Source of the DNA: Bacillota bacterium
GTDB taxonomy: Bacteria; Bacillota; Bacilli; Bacillales; Cytobacillaceae
NCBI GenBank assembly: GCA_023387295.1
Contig: JAEWIG010000406.1
Span: 1 to 13,714, forward strand
DNA length: 13,714 bases
Direction: 5' to 3'
Below, piece after piece: positions 1 through 7,299 of this stretch; position 1 is the first letter of the stretch, and the number at the start of each line of letters is the position of its first letter. Position numbers and translations under genes: made by a program. The notes beneath the pieces were generated by a model. The model worked only from the letters and a program-made list of their open reading frames with translations, did no database searches and was not told the origin of the DNA.

Positions 1-308
1 CGCTTACATTAGGAGCGGAATTTTTTAATGGTTTATTCTTCCCTTGTATACAAATTGGGATAAATACATTGATTCTACAAAATACGCAGTCTGAGTTTAT
101 TGGAAGAGTAAATGGAACGCTAAGCCCACTCTTTACAGGCTCAATGGTATTAACGATGAGTATGGCTGGTATTTTAAAGGAAGCATTCTCAATCGTTGTG
201 ATGTTTGAACTAGCTGCCATCATCTTTGTATTTGGTCTTATTGCGATATTGCCACTATACAATATGAAAGCTCCAAACAAGGGAGCGGAAATGTTAGCAA
301 AAGAATAA
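1..308 (+). CDS. MFS transporter, C-terminal fragment (5' end outside window)
   Basis: The reading frame is open from base 3 to the TAA at 306-308 and encodes about 101 residues. It reads as the last part of a major facilitator superfamily permease. There are three hydrophobic stretches (LGAEFFNGLFFPCIQIGIN, then a helix around FTGSMVLTMSMAGIL, then IVVMFELAAIIFVFGLIAIL) and a short polar tail. Between the first two is the loop EFIGRVNGT, which resembles the loop that precedes a late helix in MFS proteins of the drug and macrolide efflux type (MFS_3-like). A TTG at 69 could start a 79-residue ORF, but the frame continues upstream through further hydrophobic sequence without a stop, so this is a gene cut by the window edge and not a small protein. 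The substrate cannot be inferred. A terminator follows directly. Confidence 0.7.
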   Translation, partial: LTLGAEFFNGLFFPCIQIGINTLILQNTQSEFIGRVNGTLSPLFTGSMVLTMSMAGILKEAFSIVVMFELAAIIFVFGLIAILPLYNMKAPNKGAEMLAKE

Positions 309-314
309 ATGATG

Positions 315-353
315 AAGGGACAGACTTAATGATAACAAGTCTGTCCCTTTTTT
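315..353 (+). terminator. Rho-independent terminator after the MFS gene
   Basis: There is a perfect 13-bp stem, AAGGGACAGACTT at 315-327 pairing with AAGTCTGTCCCTT at 337-349, with a 9-nt loop. A run of six T (348-353) follows. The T-run lies on the plus-strand side, so it terminates the MFS transcript. On the minus strand the stem is not followed by a clear T-run, so it would be only a weak terminator for the HAAS gene coming the other way. Confidence 0.9.
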
Positions 354-408
354 AATTCATGTCCTTTATTAATATTTTTGTTATGGTTTACTTGGTCAGG
401 AAATACTC

Positions 409-1413
409 TTAAATTCTCGCTTTTCGAAACCCGTCAATCGCTGAAATTATGGAGGCGATGATCGCAATGGCAATGGATATATTAATTATTTTGCTGATGG
501 CATCATTTACCTCAATCGTTGTTAAACTGAAAACTTCAGTTATATAGGTAATGAAGGATGGAGCTAGGATATTAGGATTAGTGATAATGACAATAAATAC
601 GATTGAAGAAATGAGAAGATATATCGTATTTAGAATAGCTACATTTTTCGTCCAGTGGCCAGATACCCATTTGAAAATGGCTAAAGCAATTTCAATTCCA
701 ATAAAGATAATGACGAGAGGCCAGTAGGATAGCAATACATCTTGATTAAAAATGGGAGTCACTAGTTCAAGCCCTTCTAGTCCAGAACTTGATTCATAAA
801 CACCGATCGTATGCATGGCGTTGAAGTATACTGTGGCCCAAATAGCAGTCCATAGTAAGCTGAAGAATATTTCTGATTTGGAAATGATTTTTTTCTTTGG
901 TATGAAAGAGATGCTCTTTAAATCTTCTGGTTTCCATTTTTCACCTGTGGTCGTCATTGTTTCGGGAGAGACACCTGTACGCTCTAAAATAAAGAAAACG
1001 AGTGTTACCCAAAAGAAAACCTGAACGATAATACTTACTGTTGTTTCAATCGCTCTACCAAAAATACTAATAATAAAAGGGATGGTTCCATTCGATTCTG
1101 AGAAGCTAAAAAACTCTCCAATAAAGAAAAGAACTAAAATAACAATGATAGAAATGGAAAGTACCATTTTTAAAGTAGCTACATATTTATCAAAAAAAGC
1201 TGGTCCGATTAAATAGGCAGGTTTATCACGATATTTATTAGCCAGTGAAACGGGATCACCGAGCTTAGATAGTGCGTTTTTTACATCAGCCTCGGAGTAA
1301 TCATCTGGAAGCATATCTTCAATGGTTGATTGAAGCTCCATTGCAATATCTTTTCTAGTTTTCTCAGGAAGTCTCCTTGTCACTTCCTGTATATAGATTT
1401 CAATTAAATCCAT
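409..1413 (-). CDS. HAAS-domain multi-pass membrane protein, PadR partner
   Basis: This is a 334-residue protein. Residues 1-65 are a soluble helical domain (IYIQEVTRRLP, DIAMELQSTIEDML, then VKNALSKLGDPVSLANKY). It matches the HAAS/DUF1700 signalling domain, whose conserved end is LG-P-LA-Y. Six likely membrane helices follow (about 82-102, 118-143, 183-203, 228-248, 258-277 and 308-327), with a polar loop at 145-180. Such proteins are usually encoded next to a PadR regulator, and here the padR-like gene lies immediately upstream and overlaps by 14 nt. I chose the ATG at 1413 because AAGGTGGGGAG (1428-1418) sits just before it. A longer GTG start at 1425 would add four residues and would lie inside that ribosome site. 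The biochemical role is unknown. A sensory or permease function in the envelope is inference from the family and context. Confidence 0.75.
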   Translation of the reverse strand: MDLIEIYIQEVTRRLPEKTRKDIAMELQSTIEDMLPDDYSEADVKNALSKLGDPVSLANKYRDKPAYLIGPAFFDKYVATLKMVLSISIIVILVLFFIGEFFSFSESNGTIPFIISIFGRAIETTVSIIVQVFFWVTLVFFILERTGVSPETMTTTGEKWKPEDLKSISFIPKKKIISKSEIFFSLLWTAIWATVYFNAMHTIGVYESSSGLEGLELVTPIFNQDVLLSYWPLVIIFIGIEIALAIFKWVSGHWTKNVAILNTIYLLISSIVFIVIITNPNILAPSFITYITEVFSLTTIEVNDAISKIINISIAIAIIASIISAIDGFRKARI

Positions 1414-1747
1414 CTGTCTCCCCACCTTCTAACAATTGATACAGCTCCTTTGACATCTTTCCCCATTCTGATTTCAATTCTATAAAAATTTCCTTACCAA
1501 ATTCACTTAGTACATAATACTTTCGTGGCCTGCTCTCTGAAGTGTCCCAGCTACTTGTCACTAACTCCTGTTTTTCTAAGCGTCGCAGAAGAGGATATAG
1601 TGTACTCTGATCAATGACAATACCGGACTGCTCTAGTCGCTGCACTAACGAATATCCATATTGGGGTGTGTGCAATTGACTGAGCACAGCCAATGTTAAT
1701 GCTCCTCTTCTCAACTCTGTTGTCAATGAACTTAGTAATTGATTCAT
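1400..1747 (-). CDS. PadR-family transcriptional regulator
   Basis: This is a 115-residue winged-helix protein. The family hallmarks are in order: LRRGALTLAVLSQL (about 13-26), YGYSLVQRLE (30-39), the recognition-helix region STLYPLLRRLEKQELV (48-63) and the wing with RPRKYYVLSEFGKE (73-86). It has the short C-terminal helix of the small PadR subfamily, and its length is normal for that group. PadR proteins usually repress their own operon. The ATG at 1747 is preceded by GAGGTG at a good distance, and the stop overlaps the start of the downstream HAAS gene, so translation is probably coupled. A perfect 21-bp palindrome over the promoter -10 is the obvious operator. The inducing signal cannot be read from the sequence. 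Confidence 0.92.
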   Translation of the reverse strand: MNQLLSSLTTELRRGALTLAVLSQLHTPQYGYSLVQRLEQSGIVIDQSTLYPLLRRLEKQELVTSSWDTSESRPRKYYVLSEFGKEIFIELKSEWGKMSKELYQLLEGGETDGFN

Positions 1748-1767
1748 TTTTACACCTCATCATCTTT

Positions 1768-1788
1768 ATACTGTATATAATACAGTAT
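1768..1788. promoter_or_regulatory. Probable PadR operator (palindrome over the padR promoter)
   Basis: ATACTGTAT (1768-1776) and ATACAGTAT (1780-1788) form a perfect 9-bp inverted repeat with a 3-bp centre. It lies 21 bp upstream of the padR start and covers the -10 hexamer, which is the arrangement expected for autorepression by a dimeric winged-helix regulator. Binding by this particular PadR is inferred. Confidence 0.7.
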
Positions 1789-1805
1789 TAGAAATTTAAT
1801 AGCAA
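1777..1805 (-). promoter_or_regulatory. Promoter of padR-HAAS unit
   Basis: On the minus strand, TTGCTA (1805-1800) is followed after 17 bp by TATTAT (1782-1777). This gives -35 and -10 boxes with optimal spacing, about 30 bp upstream of the padR ATG. The -10 lies inside the palindrome at 1768-1788. Confidence 0.6.
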
Positions 1806-1878
1806 TATATGTAATCAAGTATAATTAGTTTCCTAATAACGATAAAAAACAACCATAAGCATCTTCACATATCTCAGA

Positions 1879-1971
1879 ATGTAAATGTCGTCGGATTCAT
1901 TTCACTGCACTGGTGATTACTTCGTCATAAAGGCTTGTTCAAGTAAATCGACCGACAATTTAGGTTTACAT
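1879..1971. repeat. Imperfect inverted repeat of unknown nature
   Basis: In the gene-free stretch between padR and the EamA gene, ATGTAAA at 1879-1885 pairs with TTTACAT at 1965-1971. Just inside, TGTCG at 1886-1890 pairs with CGACA at 1953-1957 across a 7-nt asymmetric bulge. The interior holds a small inverted pair (TCAC...GTGA around 1902-1916). No ORF of note is present. It could be a small palindromic repeat or a chance structure. Confidence 0.3.
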
Positions 1972-1973
1972 AT

Positions 1974-2011
1974 AAAAAAAGACCATTATTTTTATCAAAA
2001 TAAATGGTCTT
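1974..2011 (-). terminator. Terminator of the EamA permease gene
   Basis: AAGACCATT (1979-1987) and AATGGTCTT (2003-2011) form a 9-bp stem about 15 bp beyond the stop codon. On the minus strand the stem is followed by a run of seven T (1980-1974 complement), part of it shared with the base of the stem. Confidence 0.8.
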
Positions 2012-2025
2012 AGCACAATGGCTAT

Positions 2026-2952
2026 TCAAATTTCCGTAACAGGCGAAGTCTCTTTTTCTTTTTTAAGCGAAAGGATAACGATTGTACTTAAAATGAAAAA
2101 TGTCCCAAACCATTCGGCAAATCCAAAAGTGACATTAAGCCATATGATTGCGATGAATGCTGCTGTTAATGGCTCCGCACAAGCGATTAAGCTAGCTTCT
2201 GAGGCCCCGATATATTTCAAGCTCTCCAAGTAGCAGTAAAAGGCTATAATCGTTCCGAATGCAACAATAAATAGAACGCCCATGAAAGAAGCAAGGGACC
2301 ACTGACCTTCAAAAACCCATGGGGGATGAATGAAGCTAAAACATATACCACCGATTAACATTCCCCAGCCGACTACAATAGTCGAGCCCCATCTAGCAAG
2401 AAGTTTAATAGGATGCAAGGTGTAGAATGCTAGAGCAATAGCTGATGCAAGCCCCCAAAACAAGGCCCACCCAGAAATAGACAACGTGTGAATGCTTCCT
2501 TGTGTAACGAGCAGAAAAGTCCCAGAAACAGCTAAGACCAATGCTAAACCTTCTCTGATTGTTGGCAATCGCTTTAACCGAAATGCCGCATAGCACATTA
2601 TCAGGACAGGTGCTAAATATTGCAGGATCGTAGCCGTTGCGGCATTTCCATGTTTAATCGCTGCGAAAAAGGTGTATTGGACGGCTAGCATTCCAAGAAT
2701 CCCGAAGATAATAATACTAATAAGATCATACTTGTTTTGCAAAATTCCCCAAACATTATGTTTGTCGTTTTTATAAGCTAGAGCTAATAAGAGAACTCCT
2801 GAAAGCAATAGCCTTACAACAACGAGCCATTCTGGACTAAATCCTTGCTGTTGAAAAAGAAATTGGGCCACTGTTCCAGAAACACCCCATAATATAGCGG
2901 CAATTAGGACGAGAGCAATCCCCTTTTTTCTAGTATTCATATTTTTCCCCAT
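2026..2952 (-). CDS. EamA/DMT-family membrane transporter (10 TM)
   Basis: This is a 308-residue protein built from two EamA repeats, at about residues 11-149 and 159-296, each of about five helices. It belongs to the drug/metabolite transporter superfamily. The first repeat opens with IALVLIAAILWGVSGTVAQFL and ends with LALVLAVSGTFLLV. The second contains the typical late-repeat motif SLKYIGASEASLIACAEPLTAA (in two parts, 244-265). The substrate is unknown; family members export amino acids, metabolites or drugs. The longest possible ORF starts at 3021, but that codon lies inside a good promoter. GAGGG (2964-2960) is placed 7 nt before the ATG at 2952, so I use that start. Another ATG at 2940 is possible. 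The gene is divergent from the marR operon and has its own promoter and terminator. Confidence 0.88.
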   Translation of the reverse strand: MGKNMNTRKKGIALVLIAAILWGVSGTVAQFLFQQQGFSPEWLVVVRLLLSGVLLLALAYKNDKHNVWGILQNKYDLISIIIFGILGMLAVQYTFFAAIKHGNAATATILQYLAPVLIMCYAAFRLKRLPTIREGLALVLAVSGTFLLVTQGSIHTLSISGWALFWGLASAIALAFYTLHPIKLLARWGSTIVVGWGMLIGGICFSFIHPPWVFEGQWSLASFMGVLFIVAFGTIIAFYCYLESLKYIGASEASLIACAEPLTAAFIAIIWLNVTFGFAEWFGTFFILSTIVILSLKKEKETSPVTEI

Positions 2953-3000
2953 AAACATGCCCTCACAGTCTTGAATTAATCGAATTTTAGAAATATAGAT

Positions 3001-3029
3001 ATCGTACAGTGATTTACACATTTAGTCAA
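3001..3029 (-). promoter_or_regulatory. Promoter of the EamA permease gene
   Basis: On the minus strand, TTGACT (3029-3024) and TACGAT (3006-3001) are separated by exactly 17 bp, about 50 bp upstream of the chosen ATG at 2952. This promoter overlaps the upstream part of the longest ORF and so argues against a start at 3021. Confidence 0.65.
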
Positions 3030-3094
3030 TAATAGGAGTAGTTTAGAATTTTTTCACTCTACATTTTTACAATTTGAAATATAGGTGTTTTTTC

Positions 3095-3123
3095 TTGACT
3101 AATAAAAAAAATGGGAGTAAATT
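3095..3123 (+). promoter_or_regulatory. Promoter of the marR-ABC exporter operon
   Basis: TTGACT at 3095-3100 and TAAATT at 3118-3123 are separated by 17 bp. The GTG start of the MarR gene lies 62 bp downstream of the -10. The -35 is strong and the -10 moderate. Confidence 0.6.
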
Positions 3124-3133
3124 AATGATATTA

Positions 3134-3152
3134 TTTTTGAACAGTTCCAAAA
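3134..3152. promoter_or_regulatory. Probable MarR operator
   Basis: TTTTTGAACAGTTCCAAAA is a 19-bp palindrome: 9-bp arms with one mismatch around a central A, with a perfect GAAC-A-GTTC core. It begins 10 bp after the -10 box, over the expected transcription start and early leader, where a bound MarR dimer would block transcription. Binding is inferred. Confidence 0.55.
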
Positions 3153-3172
3153 TGAACAATCCAACAATGAAC

Positions 3173-3185
3173 GGAGTGAAGATAA
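3173..3185 (+). promoter_or_regulatory. Ribosome-binding site that fixes the GTG start of marR
   Basis: GGAGTG at 3173-3178 is followed by 7 nt and then GTG at 3186. The nearby ATG at 3193 is out of frame, so the GTG is the supported start. Confidence 0.7.
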
Positions 3186-3671
3186 GTGCAGGATGAAACA
3201 AAAGCTTTTAATCGCTCGTCACAGCTTTTTAGGTCTATTTGGCGCTTCAATCAAAGCATGAGAATATATGCCAAAAAAACGGCTCTAGAAAATGATCTAA
3301 CTGTCCCACAATATGCTTTGTTGATGATGCTTGCACCGAAAAAGGAAATGACCCAAAAAGAGATTGGACAAATCATGAAGTTTCCGAAGAGTACGTTAAG
3401 CCAGACAGTAGATGGTCTCGTACAGGCTGATATTATTATGCGACATCCCGTCAAGGATAATCGACGTGAAATGCAATTAATTCTTACGGATAAGGGAAAG
3501 AAGCTTTATGAAAAGCTAAGGGAACATGAAGGAAGTATTCATCAAGATCTGGAAGATGCCATTGATAACTTAAGTGATAATCAATTTGAGGAGATGCTTG
3601 CTACGCTTTCGCAAATTGCAACTTTTTTAGCAATAAAGTCTGAAGAGCGGGGAGATAACATAAAATGCTAA
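3186..3671 (+). CDS. MarR-family transcriptional regulator of the ABC exporter
   Basis: This is a 161-residue winged-helix regulator. After an N-terminal dimerisation helix (about 10-35) comes TVPQYALLMMLA (39-50), then MTQKEIGQIMKF (55-66) with the recognition helix PKSTLSQTVDGLVQ (67-80). The wing RHPVKDNRREMQLILTDKGK (86-105) carries the DxR motif that contacts the minor groove in MarR proteins. Long C-terminal helices complete the dimer interface. The start is GTG with a well-placed Shine-Dalgarno site. The stop overlaps the start of the first ABC gene by 7 nt, so it is the first gene of the operon. It most likely represses itself and the exporter through the palindrome at 3134-3152 and is released by an exported drug or similar ligand. 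That ligand is unknown. Confidence 0.92.
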   Translation: MQDETKAFNRSSQLFRSIWRFNQSMRIYAKKTALENDLTVPQYALLMMLAPKKEMTQKEIGQIMKFPKSTLSQTVDGLVQADIIMRHPVKDNRREMQLILTDKGKKLYEKLREHEGSIHQDLEDAIDNLSDNQFEEMLATLSQIATFLAIKSEERGDNIKC

Positions 3672-5389
3672 AGTTGTTGAAAAATTTATCTGTTTATAAA
3701 TGGATCATTATTTCGGTATTTGGATTTATTTTTATCCAATCAATGGCGGATCTTTATTTACCAACACTCATGGCTGACATCATTGACAAGGGAGTAGTTG
3801 TCGGTGATACAACATATATCTGGAAAATAGGCGGTCTCATGCTAGTCGTAGCTGCATTAGGAATGGGTGCATCGATTGCAGCTAGCTACTTTTCTTCAAA
3901 GGCAGCGATGGGATTAGGGAAGGATCTCCGCCGCAAAGTATTCACGCATGTTGAAAATTTTTCGTTGCAGGATTTTGACCAAATCGGCACTGCTTCTCTT
4001 ATTACAAGAACAACAAACGATATTACCCAAATTCAGCAAGTAGTCATTATGATGCTTCGAATGGTCGTTAGTGCACCGATAATGCTTGTCGGTGGTGTCA
4101 TCATGGCAGTTTCGAAGGATGCTAAATTATCTCTGGTCATTTTAGCGACTGTACCTTTTTTAGTTGGGACAATCCTTTTAGTCGTAAAAAAAGGAATTCC
4201 ACTATTCAAGCTCGTTCAAAAAAGACTGGATCATTTGAACCTAGTCCTTCGTGAAAATTTAACAGGAATTCGCGTTATCCGTGCCTTTAACCGTGGAAAG
4301 TCAGAAAAGTCTCGTTTACAAAAGGCTAACAAGGAATTAACAGATGTCTCGATTAAAGTGAATAAAATAATGGCATTTTTAATGCCGGTCATGATGCTCA
4401 TGATGAACTTAACAGTCGTAGCGGTCATTTGGTTCGGTGGAATTCGAATTGATAATGGCGGTATGCAAATTGGAGATTTAATGGCATTTATTCAATATGT
4501 TATGCAAATCATGTTTGCGATTGTCATGGCTTCGATGATGTTTGTGATGATTCCTCGTGCAGCTGTTTCTGCAAACCGGATTAATGAGGTGCTAGAACTA
4601 GAGCCAACATTACTTGATGAAGGGAATGCTTCACCAAATAAAGAACGTGGAACATTAGAGTTCGAAAATGTTACGTTTAATTATCCAGGTGCAGAAGAGC
4701 CAGCATTATCGAATATTGGCTTTCAAGCAAAAGCAGGAGAGATTACAGCTATTATTGGAGGAACAGGTGCTGGTAAAACAACACTTGTCAACTTGATTCC
4801 GCGTTTCTATGATGTTTCGAGTGGAACAATTCGTGTAAATGGGGTTGATATTCGAGAAGCAACCCATGCAGATATCCGTTCGAAAATTGGCTATGTTCCT
4901 CAAAAAGCCTTGCTTTTCTCGGGAACGATTGCAGATAATATTCGTTTTGGAAAAGAAGATGCTACAGAAGAAGAAATCAAGCATGCTGCACGTATTGCAC
5001 AAGCAGAGGATTTCATTGAAAAAATGGAGGAGCGCTATCAGTCGGTTATTTCGCAAGGTGGTTCCAACGTTTCAGGTGGTCAAAAGCAGCGTTTATCAAT
5101 AGCGCGGGCGCTTGTAAGAAAACCAGATATTTATATTTTCGATGATAGCTTTTCAGCTCTTGATTATAAAACAGATGCGAAACTGCGTGCTGCCTTGAAA
5201 GAAGAGACGAAGGAATCGACTGTCGTCATTGTTGCTCAGCGAGTAAGTACAGTAGTGGATGCCGATCGCATCATCGTATTAGATAAAGGCAGAGTTGCTG
5301 GAATGGGTACACATAAGGAGTTACTTGAGCATAATGATGTGTACCGTGAAATTGTGAAATCTCAGCTTTCAGAGGAGGAAATTGCATGA
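3665..5389 (+). CDS. Heterodimeric ABC exporter subunit with degenerate ATP site
   Basis: This is a 574-residue half-transporter. A six-helix type IV (ABC_membrane) exporter domain fills about 1-320 and a nucleotide-binding domain fills about 330-570. The Walker A is GGTGAGKTT (365-373), the Q-loop glutamine is Q413, and the signature is canonical VSGGQ (469-473). The Walker B IYIFD (489-493) is followed by D494 where an ABC ATPase normally has the catalytic Glu, and the H-switch is Q525 (VAQRVST) in place of His. Loss of both residues marks the non-catalytic site typical of heterodimeric exporters such as TM287/288, LmrCD and BmrCD. Its canonical signature would complete the active site of the partner encoded next door. 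It sits in the cytoplasmic membrane, and export of drugs or other amphipathic compounds is inferred. It overlaps marR by 7 nt and the next gene by ATGA. Confidence 0.93.
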   Translation: MLKLLKNLSVYKWIIISVFGFIFIQSMADLYLPTLMADIIDKGVVVGDTTYIWKIGGLMLVVAALGMGASIAASYFSSKAAMGLGKDLRRKVFTHVENFSLQDFDQIGTASLITRTTNDITQIQQVVIMMLRMVVSAPIMLVGGVIMAVSKDAKLSLVILATVPFLVGTILLVVKKGIPLFKLVQKRLDHLNLVLRENLTGIRVIRAFNRGKSEKSRLQKANKELTDVSIKVNKIMAFLMPVMMLMMNLTVVAVIWFGGIRIDNGGMQIGDLMAFIQYVMQIMFAIVMASMMFVMIPRAAVSANRINEVLELEPTLLDEGNASPNKERGTLEFENVTFNYPGAEEPALSNIGFQAKAGEITAIIGGTGAGKTTLVNLIPRFYDVSSGTIRVNGVDIREATHADIRSKIGYVPQKALLFSGTIADNIRFGKEDATEEEIKHAARIAQAEDFIEKMEERYQSVISQGGSNVSGGQKQRLSIARALVRKPDIYIFDDSFSALDYKTDAKLRAALKEETKESTVVIVAQRVSTVVDADRIIVLDKGRVAGMGTHKELLEHNDVYREIVKSQLSEEEIA

Positions 5390-7236
5390 GCAAGCATAAG
5401 AATACCAAGCCTCAAGGTGGAGGTCCTATGGGGCATGGCATGATGATGACTGGTCAGAAGGCTAAGGATTTCAAAGGCACGCTCAGACGATTGCTACGCT
5501 ATTTACGCCCTCGTCGAAATCAATTAATCGCTGTCTTTCTTGCTGCGGTTTTAAGTACCGTTTTTATGGTAGTCGGACCGAAAATTATGGGGAATGCTCT
5601 TACTGAACTTTTCGAGGGCGCCTACGGTAAAATGATGAAAGTTCCTGGGGCTGGCATCGATTTTGCAGTAATCGGTAGACTATTGCTCCTTTTAGCTGGA
5701 TTATATGTCGTAAGCAGTTTGTTTGCCTATATACAGCAATATATTATGGCAAGCGTTGCGCAAAAGACAGTATATAGCTTGCGAGAGGATGTAAATGAGA
5801 AGCTAGAAAAGCTGCCACTTAAATACTACGACGGCCGTCCGAATGGAGAAATATTAAGTAGAGTGACGAATGATATTGATACGATAGGAAGCACTCTTCA
5901 GCAAAGTGTTACTCAGTTTATAACATCATTTGTTACGATCATCGGTATTATCATTATGATGCTTTCCATTAGTCCGCTATTAACGTTAATTTCGATTGTC
6001 AGTCTACCGCTTTCTATCTTTGTCATTGGACCATTTTTGAAAAAGTCACAAAAGCATTTTGCCAACCAACAACGCACGCTTGGTCAATTAAATGGTCATA
6101 TAGAAGAAATGTATACGGGACATCAAGTGGTTAAAGCATTTGGTCACGAGGAAAAAGCGATTGCTGAATTTGAAAAAGTGAATGACGAATTATATGATGC
6201 CGGAAGAAAAGCTCAGTTTATTTCCGGAATCATTATGCCAATGATGTCTTTTATCGGAAATTTAAGCTATGTACTAATTTGTATTGTTGGTGGTATTTTA
6301 GTAACAAAAAGAGCCATTTCGATCGGTGATATTCAAGCGTTTATTACGTATTCAAAGCAGTTTTCTCAGCCGATTGCACAAACAGCGAATATTGCTAACA
6401 TTATTCAAGCAACCGTTGCTGCAGCAGAGCGCGTTTTTGAACTTCTCGATGAGGAAGAGGAGATTAAAGATGAAAATACGGTTCACTTAGAGCAAGCAAA
6501 AGGTGCTGTCACATTTGAACATGTTGATTTTGGCTACGGAGAAGAGTTGCTGATTAAGGATATGAATCTTAATGTATTGCCTGGTCAAACAGTAGCCATT
6601 GTAGGACCAACAGGAGCGGGTAAAACGACATTAATAAATTTATTAATGAGATTTTATGAAACAAATGGCGGTAAGATCACGATTGATGGACATGACACTC
6701 GCCAAATGACGAGGGAAGATCTTCGTTCAACATTTGGCATGGTTCTCCAGGACACCTGGTTATTCAATGGAACAATTAAGGATAATATCGCTTATGGAAA
6801 AGAAGGGGCGACAGATGAAGAAATTATCGCTGCTGCCAAAACAGCTCGAGCTGATTACTTTATCCGAACACTGCCAGAAGGTTATGACACCGTATTAAAT
6901 GAAGAGGCATCTAATATTTCACAAGGGCAAAAACAGCTCTTAACGATAGCGAGAGCAGTGCTTGCTGATCCACCGATTATGATTCTAGATGAAGCAACTT
7001 CAAGTGTCGATACTCGGACAGAGGTACTGATTCAGCAAGCCATGAACCGACTTATGGAAGGAAGAACAAGCTTCGTTATTGCCCATCGCCTATCGACCAT
7101 TCGCGATGCCGATTTAATATTGGTTATGGATCAAGGAAAAGTGATAGAACAAGGGACACATCTTGAATTGTTAGACGAAAATGGCTTTTACGCCGATCTT
7201 TACAATAGTCAGTTCTCAAACAAAGCAGCTGTATAG
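5386..7236 (+). CDS. Heterodimeric ABC exporter subunit with catalytic ATP site
   Basis: This is a 616-residue half-transporter. It opens with a Gly/Met-rich cytoplasmic leader (GGGPMGHGMMMTG, 11-23), then has a six-helix exporter domain (about 45-340) and a nucleotide-binding domain (about 373-612). The Walker A is GPTGAGKTT (407-415), and Q455 is in the Q-loop. The Walker B IMILD (531-535) is followed by the catalytic E536, and H567 forms the H-switch. All of these are canonical. Its signature is instead altered to ISQGQ (511-515) in place of SGGQ. Paired with the upstream subunit, the dimer therefore has one complete site and one degenerate site in which every defect falls together. The start codon overlaps the previous stop (ATGA) after AGAGGAGG, giving tight translational coupling. 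The pair resembles the Bacillus YfiB/YfiC and BmrC/BmrD group, but I cannot assign an ortholog. Confidence 0.93.
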   Translation: MSKHKNTKPQGGGPMGHGMMMTGQKAKDFKGTLRRLLRYLRPRRNQLIAVFLAAVLSTVFMVVGPKIMGNALTELFEGAYGKMMKVPGAGIDFAVIGRLLLLLAGLYVVSSLFAYIQQYIMASVAQKTVYSLREDVNEKLEKLPLKYYDGRPNGEILSRVTNDIDTIGSTLQQSVTQFITSFVTIIGIIIMMLSISPLLTLISIVSLPLSIFVIGPFLKKSQKHFANQQRTLGQLNGHIEEMYTGHQVVKAFGHEEKAIAEFEKVNDELYDAGRKAQFISGIIMPMMSFIGNLSYVLICIVGGILVTKRAISIGDIQAFITYSKQFSQPIAQTANIANIIQATVAAAERVFELLDEEEEIKDENTVHLEQAKGAVTFEHVDFGYGEELLIKDMNLNVLPGQTVAIVGPTGAGKTTLINLLMRFYETNGGKITIDGHDTRQMTREDLRSTFGMVLQDTWLFNGTIKDNIAYGKEGATDEEIIAAAKTARADYFIRTLPEGYDTVLNEEASNISQGQKQLLTIARAVLADPPIMILDEATSSVDTRTEVLIQQAMNRLMEGRTSFVIAHRLSTIRDADLILVMDQGKVIEQGTHLELLDENGFYADLYNSQFSNKAAV

Positions 7237-7240
7237 ATTT

Positions 7241-7273
7241 AAAGCCTGGTTCCAATAGGAATCAGGCTTTTTT
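7241..7273 (+). terminator. Terminator of the marR-ABC exporter operon
   Basis: AAAGCCTGGTTCC (7241-7253) pairs with GGAATCAGGCTTT (7258-7270): 13 bp with one G-T pair and an AATA loop. Six T follow (7268-7273). It starts 5 bp after the stop codon. The reverse strand has only a weak T-rich stretch, so use by the convergent LiaG-like gene is possible but uncertain. Confidence 0.88.
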
Positions 7274-7299
7274 ACTGTGCTTTTGATCAGTTTTCTAAA

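Noticed and set aside
69..308. Separate 79-residue membrane protein starting at TTG 69
   Set aside because: The same frame continues upstream to the window edge with further transporter-like helices, so it is the end of a longer MFS gene.
1244..1260. cre-like (CcpA) sequence TGAAACGGGATCA
   Set aside because: It is inside the HAAS coding region and breaks the consensus at the central CG, so it is not supported.
2953..3021. N-terminal extension of the EamA protein to a start at 3021
   Set aside because: The extension covers a good -10 (3006-3001) and is not hydrophobic or conserved-looking. GAGGG supports the ATG at 2952.
4706..5056. 116-codon antisense ORF inside the first ABC gene
   Set aside because: It lies wholly opposite the nucleotide-binding domain of a clear ABC gene, is rich in Cys, Asn and Ser, and has no family features. 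It is a coding shadow.
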